Positions 61,901 through 64,000 of a stretch of 64,000 bases of DNA are shown here, in pieces. Origin of the DNA: Crotophaga sulcirostris (Eukaryota; Chordata; Aves; Cuculiformes; Crotophagidae); NCBI GenBank assembly GCA_013397455.1, contig VYZB01000382.1, forward strand, positions 548,902 through 612,901, written 5' to 3'. Under the pieces are notes generated by a model. The model was not told where the DNA came from. It worked only from the letters and a program-made list of their open reading frames with translations, and did not search any database. The number at the start of each line of letters is the position of its first letter. Positions within the stretch are counted from its first letter, which is position 1. The translations under genes were made by a program, and so were the position numbers.

Positions 61901-64000
61901 AGTTTTTCATATTGATGTTTCTTAATTTGTTACTTCTCTAACCCTTGTTGTTTAGTTTTCTCCTTACGCGTACTTTAAACATAGGTTATATTAATTTACT
62001 GCTTCTGTATGTCTTTTTAAAACATCAGGACTAGAGTCTTGTGCTTTGTTTGGGCATAGGTACACCTGCACAGGTATTGCAGGTTGATAAATCTGGGAGA
62101 TATGTTGTACCAGAAGAGCAAATAGTGCATCTCAGTGAATCTGTAACAAATCTGATCCTATTCAGGCACAGATGGAATGTTTTTGGTTAAACAAAACTTC
62201 TTATTAATTTCTATTGATGATGCAATCAGGTTACTATATATTTTTTTTTAACACTCCTACTTGGTTGGGGTCAATTAACCTGGAAATATTTTACGACAAC
62301 CTTTTTTACAGTCTTCTAAATAGATATACTAATGGTCAGTCCTATATCCTTTGTGCCTTATGTAAATCAAGTATCCAGGTCATGCAGCTAATACTTCGGA
62401 AACTACTAATTTTAGGTCCAATTTCAGTGACAGAGAAACAAAAATGTTTGGTTTTAGAATCTCTGAGGAAAACTGGGTCCTGACACTTTCAGAGATGAGG
62501 AAACACATTTGGATCTTTCCATTTACTTATTGATTGATTGATTGATTTTTAGAAAATTACTTTGGAATAGCTTGACTCTATTATTATTTGAGATAGGGAA
62601 TTTTAAATTCACTTAAAGCTTCATTCAGTATTTCTAGGTCAGTGCATTAATAAAATAGCAGGCTTGGAAAACACACAATAAAAATTTTAACCATAAACTT
62701 TTGGTGCCAGTAGGTCGGAAGCACCCACTGTTAAGTGCTTCTGCATTTGGCTTCAGTGTTGAGAAGTCAACCTCCAGGTTCCATAGAAGCTTATTAACTT
62801 TAAATTTCCAACTGCATTGTTTCTCAGCTGTAGTGTTGCAACCCTTAAGGTGGTCAAAATGGATTTACCGTGAGGCTAATTCTGCTAGTTCAGAGAAGAG
62901 CTTATTTTCATAGTAAATCACATTTCTGCTGCTGGTGGGCTTTTGCCTGCTTCAGACCCTTGACTTCCCCCTCTATACATTCATTGAGGGTATAAGGAAA
63001 ATACAGGATCATCTCTAAATGGATGTGCTGCAGTGTTTTGTATTTTCTCTCAATTAAAGTGACTTCTGGTCTGATGCTTATTTATCACTCTTCTTCTGTT
63101 TTTCATTTTCACTTTGTCCTTTTTTTCTTTTTTCTGAGCAAGCATCAGTGCATTCATCTCCCCCACAGTGGGAGCACTCCCTTTGATGCAGCAAACATAA
63201 CATTACTGATCCCTGCTGTCTCTAGGAGGCACATACAAGAGGTGTCGATATCACACCAAACAAAAACAGTGGGGCATCTAGGTGTTAATCACAGTTTGAG
63301 ATTTTGTGATACCAAGCTCACTGATGCTGTTGTACCTGGAAAAGCCTGAGGGAGGTTTGACTCGAGCCCCAGGAGGAAATGCAGCAGATGCTAAGGGATG
63401 AGGGCTGACCAGCACCGCATGTGGGCTCAGTGCTACATGCTCACTGGGAAGACAGGCTTGCATGTGAGTCTGTGCTCTTGGCAGCACAGCTTTTTCCTCC
63501 AGGATAGGGACCAGACCAATATTTTAGACTGCTGTTTCCTGTGCAGTTGATTCCTTTTTTGCCTCTCAGTAAAGAAGGAGATTTTGCAGTGAACTGTGGA
63601 CCCTGTCCAGCCGTACAGCATGAGCTACCCAGGACTGCCTTTGTGCTCTGTACATGAAAAATAAATAAAAAAGCTGGGTCTTGGTAAAGATTGGAGGACA
63701 GAAGAAAGGAAGATAATTTAAATATTGAATAATGGACTGAGCATCCAGAAGTCCAGTTTTCAGCCCTCTGGAGATATTTGGGTGCTTAACTTTACATATA
63801 TATAAGAGACTTTGCATAGAGATGGCTTTACATATACCCGTGTAGAGTGGTCTTGGCTTACAGCAGCAAAGTAAAGTGCAGTTGTGGGCATTTCTCTGTG
63901 GTGCCTCACTGTGCTCCTTTGCTCTCCATCATGCTCCTGTTTCCCATCAGTCTTGAATTAGTTACCGTCAGAATCCATGAGGTCACTGAGGCGGTATTGT
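61901..64000. other. non-coding stretch, no gene seen
   Basis: Unique sequence with a short TGAT microsatellite at 62530-62547. The right part (about 63340-63640) is richer in G and C, with open frames up to 108 codons on either strand (63023-63349, plus), but no motif or splice pattern convincing enough to call an exon. Confidence 0.5.
62530..62547. repeat. TGAT microsatellite
   Basis: About four TGAT units ending in a T-run. Confidence 0.75.

Noticed and set aside
1..64000. CRISPR arrays, operons, insertion sequences, rRNA genes or mitochondrial inserts
   Set aside because: No regularly spaced repeats, no bacterial-type genes and no rRNA or mitochondrial stretches; the CR1, LTR and MIR content shows vertebrate nuclear DNA.

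Overview
This window looks like AT-rich, non-coding DNA from a bird: a gene-poor intergenic region or the inside of a very long intron. The main evidence is four CR1 LINE elements, three of which keep their 3' end. Two of those end in tandem ATTCTATG-type octamers and one in the ATTCTGTG variant, the hallmark tails of avian CR1. Much older CR1/L3-like and MIR-like remnants and one solo retroviral LTR are also present. There is no operon structure, no long open reading frame and no sign of a prokaryote or plasmid. A run of exactly 30 N at 25232-25261 marks an assembly gap.

Layout. 1-8.28 kb: unique AT-rich sequence with a short microsatellite and a possible 5S-derived SINE scrap near 4.68 kb. 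8.29-8.73 kb: 3' end of a plus-strand CR1, followed by a perfect 11-bp hairpin at 8853-8878. 8.9-13.96 kb: unique sequence. About 13.96-19.81 kb: the most structured part, an old, nearly full-length plus-strand CR1 (ORF1 esterase remnant, ORF2 endonuclease and reverse-transcriptase remnants, 3' end) split by a younger minus-strand CR1 at about 16502-19040. 19.8-32.4 kb: unique sequence with a 14-bp minisatellite at 20.7 kb and the gap. 32.46-32.80 kb: two MIR-like SINEs in the same orientation. A related sequence of about 31 bp occurs at 32.18 and 35.33 kb. 37.06-37.14 kb: a tRNA-like sequence with a CTCF-like core. 49.62-50.36 kb: another CR1 3' end. 51.68-52.40 kb: a 712-bp solo LTR, followed by an A-rich minisatellite and a perfect 13-bp Maf recognition element. 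57.04-57.85 kb: a CR1 reverse-transcriptase fragment that, unusually, lacks its 3' end. About 60.9-61.9 kb: a very old minus-strand CR1/L3-like LINE.

No host protein-coding gene can be supported. All open frames outside CR1 are short (at most 152 codons) and none resembles a known family. The CR1 reading frames are broken, so none of the copies should be able to move by itself. I found no convincing undescribed biological system. The best leads are the nested CR1 pair, which gives a relative age order; a few exact regulatory-type palindromes in otherwise unremarkable DNA; and the unexplained two-copy repeat at 32.18 and 35.33 kb.
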